Shown in pieces: positions 36,473 through 45,645 of a DNA stretch of 64,000 bases (positions are counted from its first letter, which is position 1; each line of letters begins with the position of its first letter). The stretch is from Tamlana sp038148895 (lineage in GTDB: Bacteria > Bacteroidota > Bacteroidia > Flavobacteriales > Flavobacteriaceae). Below the pieces are notes generated by a model. That model saw only the letters and a list, made by a program, of their open reading frames with translations, did no database searches and had not been told where the DNA came from. The stretch lies in NCBI GenBank assembly GCA_038148895.1, contig JBBVGQ010000002.1. One strand, written 5' to 3'. The position numbers and the translations under genes are program-made.

Positions 36473-38971
36473 TTAGTTTTTAATTATGACTTTGGCAAAT
36501 GCTCCTCGAGATGTATTTATTTTAACTAAATAGCTTCCTTTGCTCAAATCACTTAAATCTACACTCTCAAGGTTATTCTCAATTCTTTTGACCATTACAC
36601 CCAACAGGTTGTAAATTTTTATGCATTCTAAATTTAATTCAGTAGAAACAATAAGTTTATCTGCAACTGGATTAGGATATAATTTGATTTTGGCTTTCAA
36701 GACCTCGTTCAGGCCTAAGGCGTCGTATTCAATACTCATATAGTACAGGTTGGCCACACTATCTTTAGTTATTTCATAGTTGCCGGCAGCCAAGGGCATA
36801 GAAAGGATACCTCCAGTAATGTTATAACTTATACCGTTTATTTTAATAGCACCAGAATAGCCCTCATTAAATACAAGCGTTAAATTAGATGAGCCGATAG
36901 TTGCAAATGTGATGCTGGTACTCGATTCAATTTTTAAACATTGGGTTAACGTAAGTCCATTATATACAACTGTGCCTTTTGTATCTGAAAGACTTCCAGA
37001 AATGGAATAAAAAGTGCTGCTCAGTCCAGATTCTGTGAAATTATGAATTTCGTCCCCCGTACCTGTTCCGCCTTCAGAAGGGGTTGCTAAATCTACATTG
37101 GATTCTAAAGAGCTATCAGCAACCACCCAATAATAATAGGTTGTTCCATTGGTTACTGTGCTGTCCAAATAGCTTAATGTGTTTGGGTTACCAATGTCTA
37201 CTAGTTTTATTCTTCCTGCGGGGTCGGCATCTGTGTCTCTAAATACTTCATAAGAAGTAGCACTGTAATTAGTGACCGTCCAATTTAAATTGACCAAGGC
37301 ATCTCCGGCATTGGCCGAAAGTACAATGGCTGGCTCTGGGCCAACATCGCCTTGTACGCAAATCAAACTAGTATTATAGTTTGTTAAAGCACTTTTTAGG
37401 GCAGGATCTACAGCATAAGATGTATCATCGGTAGCATTATTAAAGGTCCAATTGAAATCACCCCCATGCATTCGTCCGGAATATTGCATCACTTTCGTTC
37501 TAGCATCCTCTGGGGAATCTGGCGTGTAGGCATACATGACAGATGGGTTAGTGTCAAAATTATCATGAATATTTCCGCCATAAGCGGAAGTAACACTGGC
37601 AGGAACGGTTTCATTTCTTGTTGAAACAACATAAGCATCAAAATCGACAGTTGAATTTGGGAAACCCGCATCACCGTAAGGAACAAATCGTCTTGCTCCT
37701 TCTATATAGTTATTAAAAGCCTTTATGGTGCCTCCATCTTCACTGGAAAACGTTGGCATGTTTGAATAGTCGTTTGTTCCTGAGTTTTCATCATAAACAT
37801 CAGAGCCTTGCATGGACGTTAACATAGGGTATTTACAATTTCTAAAATAATTGGCCTCTACAAATAGGGAAGAGCCATTTGTTGAACCGGCACCATATTT
37901 TGAATTTCCGTCATAATAGTTATTGTAAATATGGGCAGAATAAAAACGAACTCGAGGGTGTCGTGAATCTGAATGGTCGTACCAGTTATGGTGATAGGTA
38001 ATGTAAAGATCATCATTTGGGTCTTCACTTAAGCCTAAAAGGTTTGACTTTCCAGAATCCCAAAAATGATTGTATGAAAAGGTAACATAAGTTGATCGTT
38101 TGCAATCAAGTGCACCATCTCCCTTTGCTTGATCGGCATCGCTACCTGCGTCACCATAAAAGAAATCCACATTATGCACCCATATGTAATCGTTGTTTTG
38201 CTGTAGGCCAATATTGTCGCCCTCATCACTGTTGCAATTTATGGTACCTATATTTCGAATCTCAATATTCGTTGCGTTTTTTATGCGAATACCCCATCCG
38301 TCTGCTACGGCATCATCACCGACGCCTTCAAAGGTAATATGGCTTGATAGGTTATTCTTGTTTTCAATAACAATGTCACCGTTTAATAGATAAGAGGGAT
38401 CTGTAATTTGTCCAACCAAACGAACTATAAGAGGCCTTGTGTCGTTACCTTTCTTAAATCCATCCAAAATGGTTTGTAGACCAACACACGGATTGGCATT
38501 TGCCCCTGTAACATTAAGCTCAATAATGTTTTTGGTGTTTTCAGTAATATATAAAATGACAGCACCGTTTTGTGGTGTGCCATCCAAATTATACGCTCCT
38601 GGAATTCTTCCGTTGGAAAAAGCAAAGCCTGTGCGATCATGTGCCTCTACGGTAATTGTTCCACTTGTTGCTAGGGCACCCTCAATACCAGAAATTACAG
38701 GAGCGACGCTAATGGTATATGATCCAGCTTTAAGCCCTAAAATATCAGCCCTATGATAACCATCATAGCACCTTATAAGTTGGTCATCTATTTTTTGGTT
38801 AGAAATACCTTCACCGGTATAATAAACATTGTAGCTTTCAGCTTCTGCCATGGAATCCCATTTTATGTAGGCTGATTCTAGCCAACCAGCGGCTTCGGTA
38901 ATGTTTGCTTGAGCCATTACGCCAATAGGCACAAGAATAGAAGTTAACAGTAAAAATAATTTGTGTTTCAT
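36473..38971 (-). CDS. PL1 pectate lyase with fibronectin domain and T9SS sorting signal
   Basis: An 832-residue exported enzyme (signal ending GVMAQ). An N-terminal fibronectin-like region (about 25-110) precedes the PL1 beta-helix (about 120-520). The helix shows FFYGDAGSDADQAKGDGALD (calcium site), YNHFWDSGKSNLLG, HHNWYDHSDSRHPRVRFYSA (catalytic arginine region) and NYYDGNSKYG. A second fibronectin domain (about 550-635), a beta-sandwich (about 640-755) and a type A T9SS domain (LYPNPVADKLIV to the end) follow. Export by T9SS would place it outside the cell, attached or released. It is divergent from the giant CE8 gene, and both promoters have an operator. The two enzymes probably act in sequence: de-esterify, then cleave. 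Confidence 0.94.
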   Translation of the reverse strand: MKHKLFLLLTSILVPIGVMAQANITEAAGWLESAYIKWDSMAEAESYNVYYTGEGISNQKIDDQLIRCYDGYHRADILGLKAGSYTISVAPVISGIEGALATSGTITVEAHDRTGFAFSNGRIPGAYNLDGTPQNGAVILYITENTKNIIELNVTGANANPCVGLQTILDGFKKGNDTRPLIVRLVGQITDPSYLLNGDIVIENKNNLSSHITFEGVGDDAVADGWGIRIKNATNIEIRNIGTINCNSDEGDNIGLQQNNDYIWVHNVDFFYGDAGSDADQAKGDGALDCKRSTYVTFSYNHFWDSGKSNLLGLSEDPNDDLYITYHHNWYDHSDSRHPRVRFYSAHIYNNYYDGNSKYGAGSTNGSSLFVEANYFRNCKYPMLTSMQGSDVYDENSGTNDYSNMPTFSSEDGGTIKAFNNYIEGARRFVPYGDAGFPNSTVDFDAYVVSTRNETVPASVTSAYGGNIHDNFDTNPSVMYAYTPDSPEDARTKVMQYSGRMHGGDFNWTFNNATDDTSYAVDPALKSALTNYNTSLICVQGDVGPEPAIVLSANAGDALVNLNWTVTNYSATSYEVFRDTDADPAGRIKLVDIGNPNTLSYLDSTVTNGTTYYYWVVADSSLESNVDLATPSEGGTGTGDEIHNFTESGLSSTFYSISGSLSDTKGTVVYNGLTLTQCLKIESSTSITFATIGSSNLTLVFNEGYSGAIKINGISYNITGGILSMPLAAGNYEITKDSVANLYYMSIEYDALGLNEVLKAKIKLYPNPVADKLIVSTELNLECIKIYNLLGVMVKRIENNLESVDLSDLSKGSYLVKINTSRGAFAKVIIKN

Positions 38972-39009
38972 TTTAACAGTTAGTTTAGTATGATTTGATT
39001 AGCATATAG

Positions 39010-39029
39010 TGTAATCGATTGCTAAGATA
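39010..39029 (-). promoter_or_regulatory. LacI-type operator of the T9SS PL1 lyase gene
   Basis: TGTAATCGATTGCT at 39010-39023 is a near-complete copy of the palindrome, 38 nt upstream of the PL1 start. On the minus strand TATCTTAG (39029-39022) is a 7-of-8 match to TAnnTTTG overlapping the operator by two bases. No convincing -33 element is seen at 19 nt. Confidence 0.72.
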
Positions 39030-39215
39030 GATTATTATCTAATTCAAGCTTGATTTTTATGAAAAAAAACGACAATCGGCAATGGTTTTGTGGTATGTGC
39101 AAGATTAAAATGTAAAAAGTTGTTTTCAATGTTGTATAAATTCTGATTGAATTGGAAATTTTTGTACGTATATACGGCGCTTTTTTGTTAATTCTAATGG
39201 AGCATCAATTTTTTA

Positions 39216-39260
39216 TTTGCATTTTCTTTTTTTTATGATATATTTGCGTAATCGATTGCA
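39216..39260 (+). promoter_or_regulatory. Promoter plus LacI-type operator of the giant CE8 gene
   Basis: TTTG at 39216-39219, a 19-nt spacer and TATATTTG at 39239-39246 are a perfect Bacteroidota promoter. The operator copy CGTAATCGATTGCA (39247-39260) follows at once. The leader to the ATG at 39439 is long, about 178 nt. The operator is 237 bp from the one for the divergent PL1 gene, which would allow looping. Confidence 0.85.
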
Positions 39261-39357
39261 TAAACTTTTATTGATTCCAATTTGTAATTCAAGTTAAAGC
39301 TAAAGGTTTTTCAATTGCTTTTCCAAGTCACCTCTTGCCTACAAAAGTTTAAAAAAC

Positions 39358-39400
39358 TCTTGGTTTTCTTAACAGGTCAACTATGTTAAGATTGCCAAGA
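39358..39400 (+). promoter_or_regulatory. Predicted hairpin in the 5' leader of the giant CE8 gene
   Basis: Outer stem TCTTGG/CCAAGA (39358-39363 with 39395-39400) and inner stem TCTTAAC/GTTAAGA (39367-39373 with 39385-39391), separated by a 3x3 internal loop and closed by an 11-nt loop. No T-run follows, so it is not a terminator. It ends 38 nt before the ATG and could affect mRNA stability or translation. Confidence 0.55.
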
Positions 39401-39438
39401 TTCATTATACCACTATTTACTAAACTAATTTTAAAACA

Positions 39439-42400
39439 ATGAAAAAACTTTATTTTTTATTATTAATTCCCTTGCTATTTATAGGTAAAATGGCTCTGGG
39501 ACAAAATGTTGGTGCCGTAACCTATGATTTTAGGGACGGAACAATAATTACTAATCAGCAGAGTGCTGATGGAAAATTGACACTTGGGGGTGCCTACACA
39601 CACCATGGAGGAACCTACGGATTAAACCTAAAAGTAGATCAAAACATTAGCATAGATGTTGATGGCAGCTGCACCGTTCGTTTTTTGGGCTCGCAATATT
39701 CTAGTCTGGATGTAAAAGGAACAGCAGTCGAAGATGGGGATTTGGGAACTCAAGTCGGACAGGTAGTAAACGATCTTGCGGACACTTTTGATTTTGTTTA
39801 TTCAGGACAAGCTACTACTTTAACTTTTGCAACAGTGGCTGCAACAGGTAATGATTTGTACCTGCCTACTATTGAGGTTATTCCTGCTCAGGCCGGAAAA
39901 GATTCCACAGTCCCTGAATTGAATATTCCCTATTATTTCGACTTAAGGGATGAAAGTATTTATCCTGCTGGAGCTGGTAATCATGTTGAAGCTGGCCTCA
40001 TCATAATCGATGCAGGCTGTTGTCATGGTATCAGTTTGAATGGAAGTCAGCATGGTATAACTTTTAATGACCAAAACACCATTACACTTAAGGTTGCTGG
40101 TAATACTAAAATTAGAGTAGCTGGCGATCAATACTCAGGGGGGGCAATTGCGGTCTCAAGTGCTTCAGGAGCATTTGATATTTCTCAGCAATCTCATGGA
40201 ACTGGTGTTACCTTCCCTCAAGGTGTCGATGGTGGCCCTTGGGTAGATTTTACTTATGTGGGAACTGCTGGAGAAGTAGTTTTAACAGGCGTTGGTAGTA
40301 CAAATTATATACCTTATATAGAGCTATCTCCAATTCCTTATGATATATCTCTAAATTCTTATGTTCAAAAATCTGGAACAATTACACTTAATGGCGTTAA
40401 TATTGATCTTACTTCTGGAGCAACATCGGCTGATAATGCCACAATTGCTGTAAGTGCAGGAGTTGTTGTTTCGGCTTCAAAAAATACGGGTATGGTGGCT
40501 ATAGATTTGGGAGGCGTTGATTTGTCAACACTTACTCCATCAGTTTCTGGAGATATTGCTTCAGCGAGTATCAATGGTAACAATTTAGAAATTACTTATT
40601 CAGATGGAGCTACAGACCCAAAAACATTCACCATTGAATTGTTTGATAACAGTTATTTTCATGATACAGTAACTTATGATTTTAGAGACGGAACCATTAT
40701 TACCAATCAACAAAGTGCTGATGGAAAATTGGTGCTTGGCGGGGCTTACAACCATCATAGTGCGCAGTACGGTTTAAACCTTAAGGTGGACCAAACCATT
40801 AGTATTGATGTTGACGGAAGCTGTACCGTACGGTTTTTAGGGTCTCAGTACTCATCTTTGGACGTCAAAGGAACCGCTGTTGCTGATGGCGACTTGGGAA
40901 CCCAGGTTGGTGTAGTTGTAAATGATTTATCTGATACTTTTGATATTGTTTATTCTGGACCAGCTAGAACTTTAACCTTCACCACAGTAGCTGCTTCTGG
41001 TAATGATTTGTATTTGCCTCAAATAGAAGTGATACCAGCGCAGTTTGGCACTGGTTTCCTTGCAAGCGAAATGAATATTCCATACTATTTTGATTTTCGA
41101 GATCAAACTATTGTTCCCCAAGATGCTCCTGGTAATGTTACCATCGAAAAAGGATTAATAAAAGTAGAGTCGGGTGCATCAAATGCATATGGTTATCACA
41201 GTGCGCAGCACGGATTAAACTATAAAACGGGTAATGTAATCACCTTGCAAGTTTCAGGAAATAGTAAAATTCGTTTGGCTGGCGACCAATATTCAGGAGG
41301 AAATATTGTAGCTTCCGTTACTAGTGGTACAGGTGGTTTTGATTTAACAGAACAGCCTCACGCAACAGCCGTAACTTATCCTCAGGGTGCTGATGGTGGA
41401 CCATGGGTAGATTTTGTTTACGTGGGTACGGCTGGTACGCTAAGTTTTGAATCTACGGGCCAAAATTATTTACCGTATATTGAGGTTTCACCAATTCCTT
41501 ACGATATCTCACTTACCCCTTGGGCTCAAAGGTCTGGTACAATAACTATTAACGGAACAGAAATTACCTTTTTGGGAGGAGCGGATGCGTCAGAAGCAGC
41601 CTCAGTTTCAATAACATCTGGAACTGGCTCTGTATTTAGTGCAACCAATGAAACCGCTTCCATTGAAATAGATTTGGGTGGAGCCGATTTATCATCATAT
41701 ACGCCTAGTTTAACTGGAGATATTGCTTCTACTTCTGTAAACGGAAACGAACTGACTATTACGTTTACCGATGATGGAAATGATCCAACATCTTACATCA
41801 TTAATATTTCAGATAGTTCAGCGGTAGTTACTGCCAACCCGGGTGAAACCTATATTTATAATTTTGCCGATGGTTCTGAAATGCCGCAAACAAGTTACAC
41901 ATCTTTAAGGTATGAAACATTTAAAACAGCTGATGGCATTGTAACCATAAACAGTAATACCGCAGACGAAGCGGGGCAATTTGGTTATCACGATGCTTCT
42001 CATGGAGGTGTGTTTTTCCCAGGAAACTCGTTTGACATTATTGTAGCTGGAGATGCAACGATTACCTTTATAGTTTGTAGGTACGGTGTTGCGGACGACG
42101 CGGTATTGGTGTTTACCGATGAAAATGATAATGTTTTAGGTGAAATTGTAGCCACTGATATCATTTCAGGAGTTGGCGATATTCCAGTGAATTTTAGCTA
42201 TACAGGGCCAGCAGGTATTGTAACGGCTACCTTGTCAAGTGTCGGATATCCAACGGCGGAAATATACTTGCATGGTATGTCTATAGAAAATGCCGCAATA
42301 ATTGAACCGTCTAATGGGAAAATTGACGTTTGGGATTTTGGAGCAGAACAATTGGATGCCAATATTTATAACAATAGGTTAGATGAAACAAAAATTAATG

Positions 42401-45400
42401 CGTGGTACGATGGTTCCATTACTCCGGGGTCATCAAATAATGTATTGCCATCCTGGTCTGAAGGTGTTTTAAGTTGGATTGGTGGCAGTAATGACCGTTT
42501 AAGAACTTCTAACACAAACCTTACCCGCTATGATGAAAATTTAAGTGGTGTAAGTGGTTACACAGGTAGAATTTATGTGAATAGCGCTATGGCCGCTGGA
42601 AGATATATGAGTTTAACATTAAGTGAGGATGATGAGGTAACACTTGCCATGTTGGCTCAAAATGCTAGCGGTCAAATCCATTTCACCTATGTACCAGATC
42701 CATCAGCTCAAGATGATGTTGTACCTGTAAATACAAGCGGTTCAATAACTACGGTTAATTTTGTGGCAAAAGCAGCAGGTTCCTATCGTATTTATGACAG
42801 CGCTGACAAACCAAGTTATTTTAGAATTGAAAGAAAAGATGCCACCTACAAAACCTTGTCTGGTAACGTTGATGTATCTCAGGCATCAGGTATTCCTGCA
42901 AATTATGCTATTGTGTTCACCAACGAAGCAGGTAAAGATTGGTCTGTTATGCCATCCGGCGGTACCTTTAGTTTAGACCTTCCACAAGGCTATACTTATA
43001 ATTTAAGTTTGGCTGATGCAAACGGTTATGTTATTAGCAGTGCAAATTCCATTCTTTTGGAAGAAACAACAGGTACATTTGATATTACTATTCAAACCGT
43101 AGAATTGTACACCGTTAGTGGAAATATTACTGGATTGGGAGCAGAAATTTCCAATGCGGCCATTACCTATACACCAGATCCAGCGGCTAACAAAATATTT
43201 GTGCCCGGAATATCAGTAGATACAGGTGCTTCTACTTATTCGGTTCAATTAGAACCTAACGTGGAATATACCATATCGGCTGAAGGTGTTAATGATTTTG
43301 AAATACTTTCAAATACCATTACCATTGGAACTGCGGATCAATCGGCAGATATTGATTTTACTCCAAAACCATTGTATAACATAACTATTAGTTCATCAGA
43401 TCTTGATGCCACGCAATTGAGTAAATTGGAGTTGACTTTTAATAATTTGAATGAAGCAGGTTATTCATATAACTTTAGTGATGTAAGTACAGTAGCTCTG
43501 CGCGACGGAGTCTACGCCCTGGATTATGCAGGCTTGGATGAATATCCCATAGAATTGGCTTTAACCTCTAATTTAACCGTTTCAGGAGCAGCTACTTCAA
43601 AAGATCTGTCATTCAATCCAGTTACAAATTGGGGATTTGATGATAAAGTTATTTTAAACACAGACCTATATTACAAAGGTCTGGCTTTATCTGGAATGAA
43701 AAATGAAATTGCAAAAGGTCATATTTCAGGAGTTGATGGTAACACTATTACGGTACCACTTAATCCAGGAGAAAAAATGATTGTAACCTATTACTATTCA
43801 GCTGAATTTTCCATTGAAGGTGGGGCTACTGTTAGTACTAACAGTGGTAGTACTTCTGTTTTTGAAACCACTGAGTATATTTACCCAGGAGGCTCACCAG
43901 GTACTGCAACCATTGCATGTTCTGGATCAGGAACCACTTACTTTACAAACATTCAGGTCGTACCCAATGTCTCTTTTACTAACACGATTACAGTAGGAAC
44001 AGATAAAGATTACCAAACCATAAATGAGGCTTTAGAAGCTATAAAAATAATGCCACGACCAAGCGACGAGCGAGTGACTGTATTAATAGATCCAGGTAAT
44101 TATGAAGAAATGCTCGTTATCAACAGTAATAATGTAACGCTTAAAAATGCCGCAGCCACCCCAAGTATTGCATTGTTAAACAAAGGTATTGACATAGATG
44201 CAAATGCTGTTAGGATTACGGGCTATTATGGCCATGGCTATAACTACTACAGTATGGGTGCAGACCAAAAATGGCATGGGGATATTTTAGCAGTTAATAA
44301 AGCAAATGGCTCTTTAAGCTACGAAAATAATGGTGCAGGTTCAACAGATGGCTCATATTGGAATGCTACAGTAGTAGTGTATGCCAATGGCTTTATTGCT
44401 GAAGATATAATTCTTGAAAATTCATTTAATCAATATATTTCCCAGAAAGAGGCTAATGATGTTGTTATTCCAAATAATTCAGCTCCAACGGGCGGTGCAA
44501 GACCTATTTTGTATGGTGATACTTCAGTTCAGGATAGAGGATTGGGTTATGTAGAGAGAGCAGCAGCCATTGCAGTTATAGGAGATAAAACCATATTGAA
44601 TAATTGCCGTGTGGTGGGCCGTCAAGACTCATTCTATGGTCAGCATAACTCTAGAGTAGCTGTTTATAAGGGAGCTATGATGGGCGCGGTAGATTATTTA
44701 TTTGGAGGTATGATAGCTGTATTTTACCAAACAGACCTTGTTTTAAATACAAGTGATTCAGGAGGTGATTCGGCATACATCACAGCGGCACAACATGGCG
44801 GGGGTAGAGGATACTTAATGTATGAATGTAATGTAAAATCAACTGTCCCTGGTGTAGAAACAGCATCAACCAATTGGGGTAAACCAGGTTATTTCGGACG
44901 TCCATGGGCAGCAACAACTAGCGAAGTTGTATTTTATAAGACAAACATAGATATTTCCCAAAATCCAAGTTACACAGGGCAATCCATGATTTTTCCAGTA
45001 GGTTGGACAAGTTCTCTTGGAGGCGAATCTGAATTTATGTACGAGCGTAGCACTAATGAACTTTCAGGAGTTGATAATTCTGGTAGCCGTGCTTCATGGT
45101 CAACCCTGCTTAGTACTGACCAACTGAATGATGGAACAGATATTACTCCATTCAACTTTACAAAAGGAGGTGATAACTGGGATCCGTTTGCAGAATTAAC
45201 TTTAAGTGTTGATGAAGAACTGAGTTCAAGAACCAATAGTGTTAGGGTTGTAGGTTATAATAATAGCGTGTTCATTTCTAATGTAAGATCTGCTACCACA
45301 GTAAATATTTATAATATTACAGGAGCGCTTGTAAAGACATTAAAAACCAATACAGATACCAGTTTTAGCTTTAAAAATGGTCTATATATTGTTACGGTTA

Positions 45401-45444
45401 AAGATGAATTAGGTCAAAAGGCCATAAAGCTTCTGGTACACTAA
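39439..45444 (+). CDS. Giant modular T9SS-exported CE8 pectin methylesterase (2001 aa)
   Basis: The signal peptide ends KMALGQN. Six sandwich-like modules follow, starting near residues 27, 165, 411, 549, 805 and 965. Most open with a Y-D/N-F-R/A-D motif (YDFRDGTII, YYFDLRDES, YNFADGSEM). Modules at 27-410 and 411-794 are a tandem duplication. Two or three carboxypeptidase-regulatory-like folds (about 1135-1370) follow. The CE8 beta-helix (about 1517-1925) carries VVGRQDSFYG, GAVDYLFGG and YFGRPWAATTS, so both catalytic aspartates and the arginine are present. A T9SS domain ends the protein. CE8 enzymes remove methyl esters from homogalacturonan. The modules are probably carbohydrate-binding, but I cannot assign a CBM family. 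Its own operator-controlled promoter lies upstream. Confidence 0.9.
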   Translation: MKKLYFLLLIPLLFIGKMALGQNVGAVTYDFRDGTIITNQQSADGKLTLGGAYTHHGGTYGLNLKVDQNISIDVDGSCTVRFLGSQYSSLDVKGTAVEDGDLGTQVGQVVNDLADTFDFVYSGQATTLTFATVAATGNDLYLPTIEVIPAQAGKDSTVPELNIPYYFDLRDESIYPAGAGNHVEAGLIIIDAGCCHGISLNGSQHGITFNDQNTITLKVAGNTKIRVAGDQYSGGAIAVSSASGAFDISQQSHGTGVTFPQGVDGGPWVDFTYVGTAGEVVLTGVGSTNYIPYIELSPIPYDISLNSYVQKSGTITLNGVNIDLTSGATSADNATIAVSAGVVVSASKNTGMVAIDLGGVDLSTLTPSVSGDIASASINGNNLEITYSDGATDPKTFTIELFDNSYFHDTVTYDFRDGTIITNQQSADGKLVLGGAYNHHSAQYGLNLKVDQTISIDVDGSCTVRFLGSQYSSLDVKGTAVADGDLGTQVGVVVNDLSDTFDIVYSGPARTLTFTTVAASGNDLYLPQIEVIPAQFGTGFLASEMNIPYYFDFRDQTIVPQDAPGNVTIEKGLIKVESGASNAYGYHSAQHGLNYKTGNVITLQVSGNSKIRLAGDQYSGGNIVASVTSGTGGFDLTEQPHATAVTYPQGADGGPWVDFVYVGTAGTLSFESTGQNYLPYIEVSPIPYDISLTPWAQRSGTITINGTEITFLGGADASEAASVSITSGTGSVFSATNETASIEIDLGGADLSSYTPSLTGDIASTSVNGNELTITFTDDGNDPTSYIINISDSSAVVTANPGETYIYNFADGSEMPQTSYTSLRYETFKTADGIVTINSNTADEAGQFGYHDASHGGVFFPGNSFDIIVAGDATITFIVCRYGVADDAVLVFTDENDNVLGEIVATDIISGVGDIPVNFSYTGPAGIVTATLSSVGYPTAEIYLHGMSIENAAIIEPSNGKIDVWDFGAEQLDANIYNNRLDETKINAWYDGSITPGSSNNVLPSWSEGVLSWIGGSNDRLRTSNTNLTRYDENLSGVSGYTGRIYVNSAMAAGRYMSLTLSEDDEVTLAMLAQNASGQIHFTYVPDPSAQDDVVPVNTSGSITTVNFVAKAAGSYRIYDSADKPSYFRIERKDATYKTLSGNVDVSQASGIPANYAIVFTNEAGKDWSVMPSGGTFSLDLPQGYTYNLSLADANGYVISSANSILLEETTGTFDITIQTVELYTVSGNITGLGAEISNAAITYTPDPAANKIFVPGISVDTGASTYSVQLEPNVEYTISAEGVNDFEILSNTITIGTADQSADIDFTPKPLYNITISSSDLDATQLSKLELTFNNLNEAGYSYNFSDVSTVALRDGVYALDYAGLDEYPIELALTSNLTVSGAATSKDLSFNPVTNWGFDDKVILNTDLYYKGLALSGMKNEIAKGHISGVDGNTITVPLNPGEKMIVTYYYSAEFSIEGGATVSTNSGSTSVFETTEYIYPGGSPGTATIACSGSGTTYFTNIQVVPNVSFTNTITVGTDKDYQTINEALEAIKIMPRPSDERVTVLIDPGNYEEMLVINSNNVTLKNAAATPSIALLNKGIDIDANAVRITGYYGHGYNYYSMGADQKWHGDILAVNKANGSLSYENNGAGSTDGSYWNATVVVYANGFIAEDIILENSFNQYISQKEANDVVIPNNSAPTGGARPILYGDTSVQDRGLGYVERAAAIAVIGDKTILNNCRVVGRQDSFYGQHNSRVAVYKGAMMGAVDYLFGGMIAVFYQTDLVLNTSDSGGDSAYITAAQHGGGRGYLMYECNVKSTVPGVETASTNWGKPGYFGRPWAATTSEVVFYKTNIDISQNPSYTGQSMIFPVGWTSSLGGESEFMYERSTNELSGVDNSGSRASWSTLLSTDQLNDGTDITPFNFTKGGDNWDPFAELTLSVDEELSSRTNSVRVVGYNNSVFISNVRSATTVNIYNITGALVKTLKTNTDTSFSFKNGLYIVTVKDELGQKAIKLLVH
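39517..41820. repeat. Tandem 1152-bp duplication within the giant CE8 gene
   Basis: Segment 39517-40668 and segment 40669-about 41820 encode clearly homologous protein (VTYDFRDGTIITNQQSADGK in both). They have many silent differences at the DNA level, so the duplication is old and under selection for protein sequence. Each copy carries two sandwich modules plus an Ig-like segment (YDISLNSYVQKSGTITLNG in copy one, YDISLTPWAQRSGTITING in copy two). Confidence 0.85.
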
Positions 45445-45465
45445 TTAATAGCAATAATTTTTAGG

Positions 45466-45498
45466 AAAAGGGAGATTTATATAAATCTCCCTTTTTTT
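45466..45498 (+). terminator. Rho-independent terminator after the giant CE8 gene
   Basis: A perfect palindrome, AAAAGGGAGATTTAT with ATAAATCTCCCTTTT (45466-45495), followed by more T residues. It starts 22 nt after the stop codon. Confidence 0.9.
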
Positions 45499-45589
45499 TG
45501 AGTAATTGAAATGGAAGGTCAAAACTTCTGGTTTAGAAAAAATTATGTTAATAAACCTAAAAACAATTTCATATTAAAAAAAAAATACA

Positions 45590-45610
45590 TAAATTAGGCA
45601 ATCGATTACA
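45590..45610 (+). promoter_or_regulatory. LacI-type operator of the small T9SS protein gene
   Basis: GGCAATCGATTACA at 45597-45610 keeps the core and right arm of the palindrome. TAAATTAG at 45590-45597 is a 7-of-8 match to TAnnTTTG and overlaps it by one base. The start codon is 35 nt further on. This is the rightmost operator found in the window. Confidence 0.72.
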
Positions 45611-45645
45611 ATAAAGTGGTCGAATTAAAACTAAAACTATTTTAT

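Noticed and set aside
39517..41820. Tandem repeat considered as a mobile or assembly duplication
   Set aside because: The copies differ at many silent sites while the protein is conserved, so this is an old in-gene duplication.
45616..45645. GTG start for the small T9SS protein
   Set aside because: It lies five bases after the operator, probably at or before the transcript start, and adds residues before a normal signal peptide that begins at 45646.
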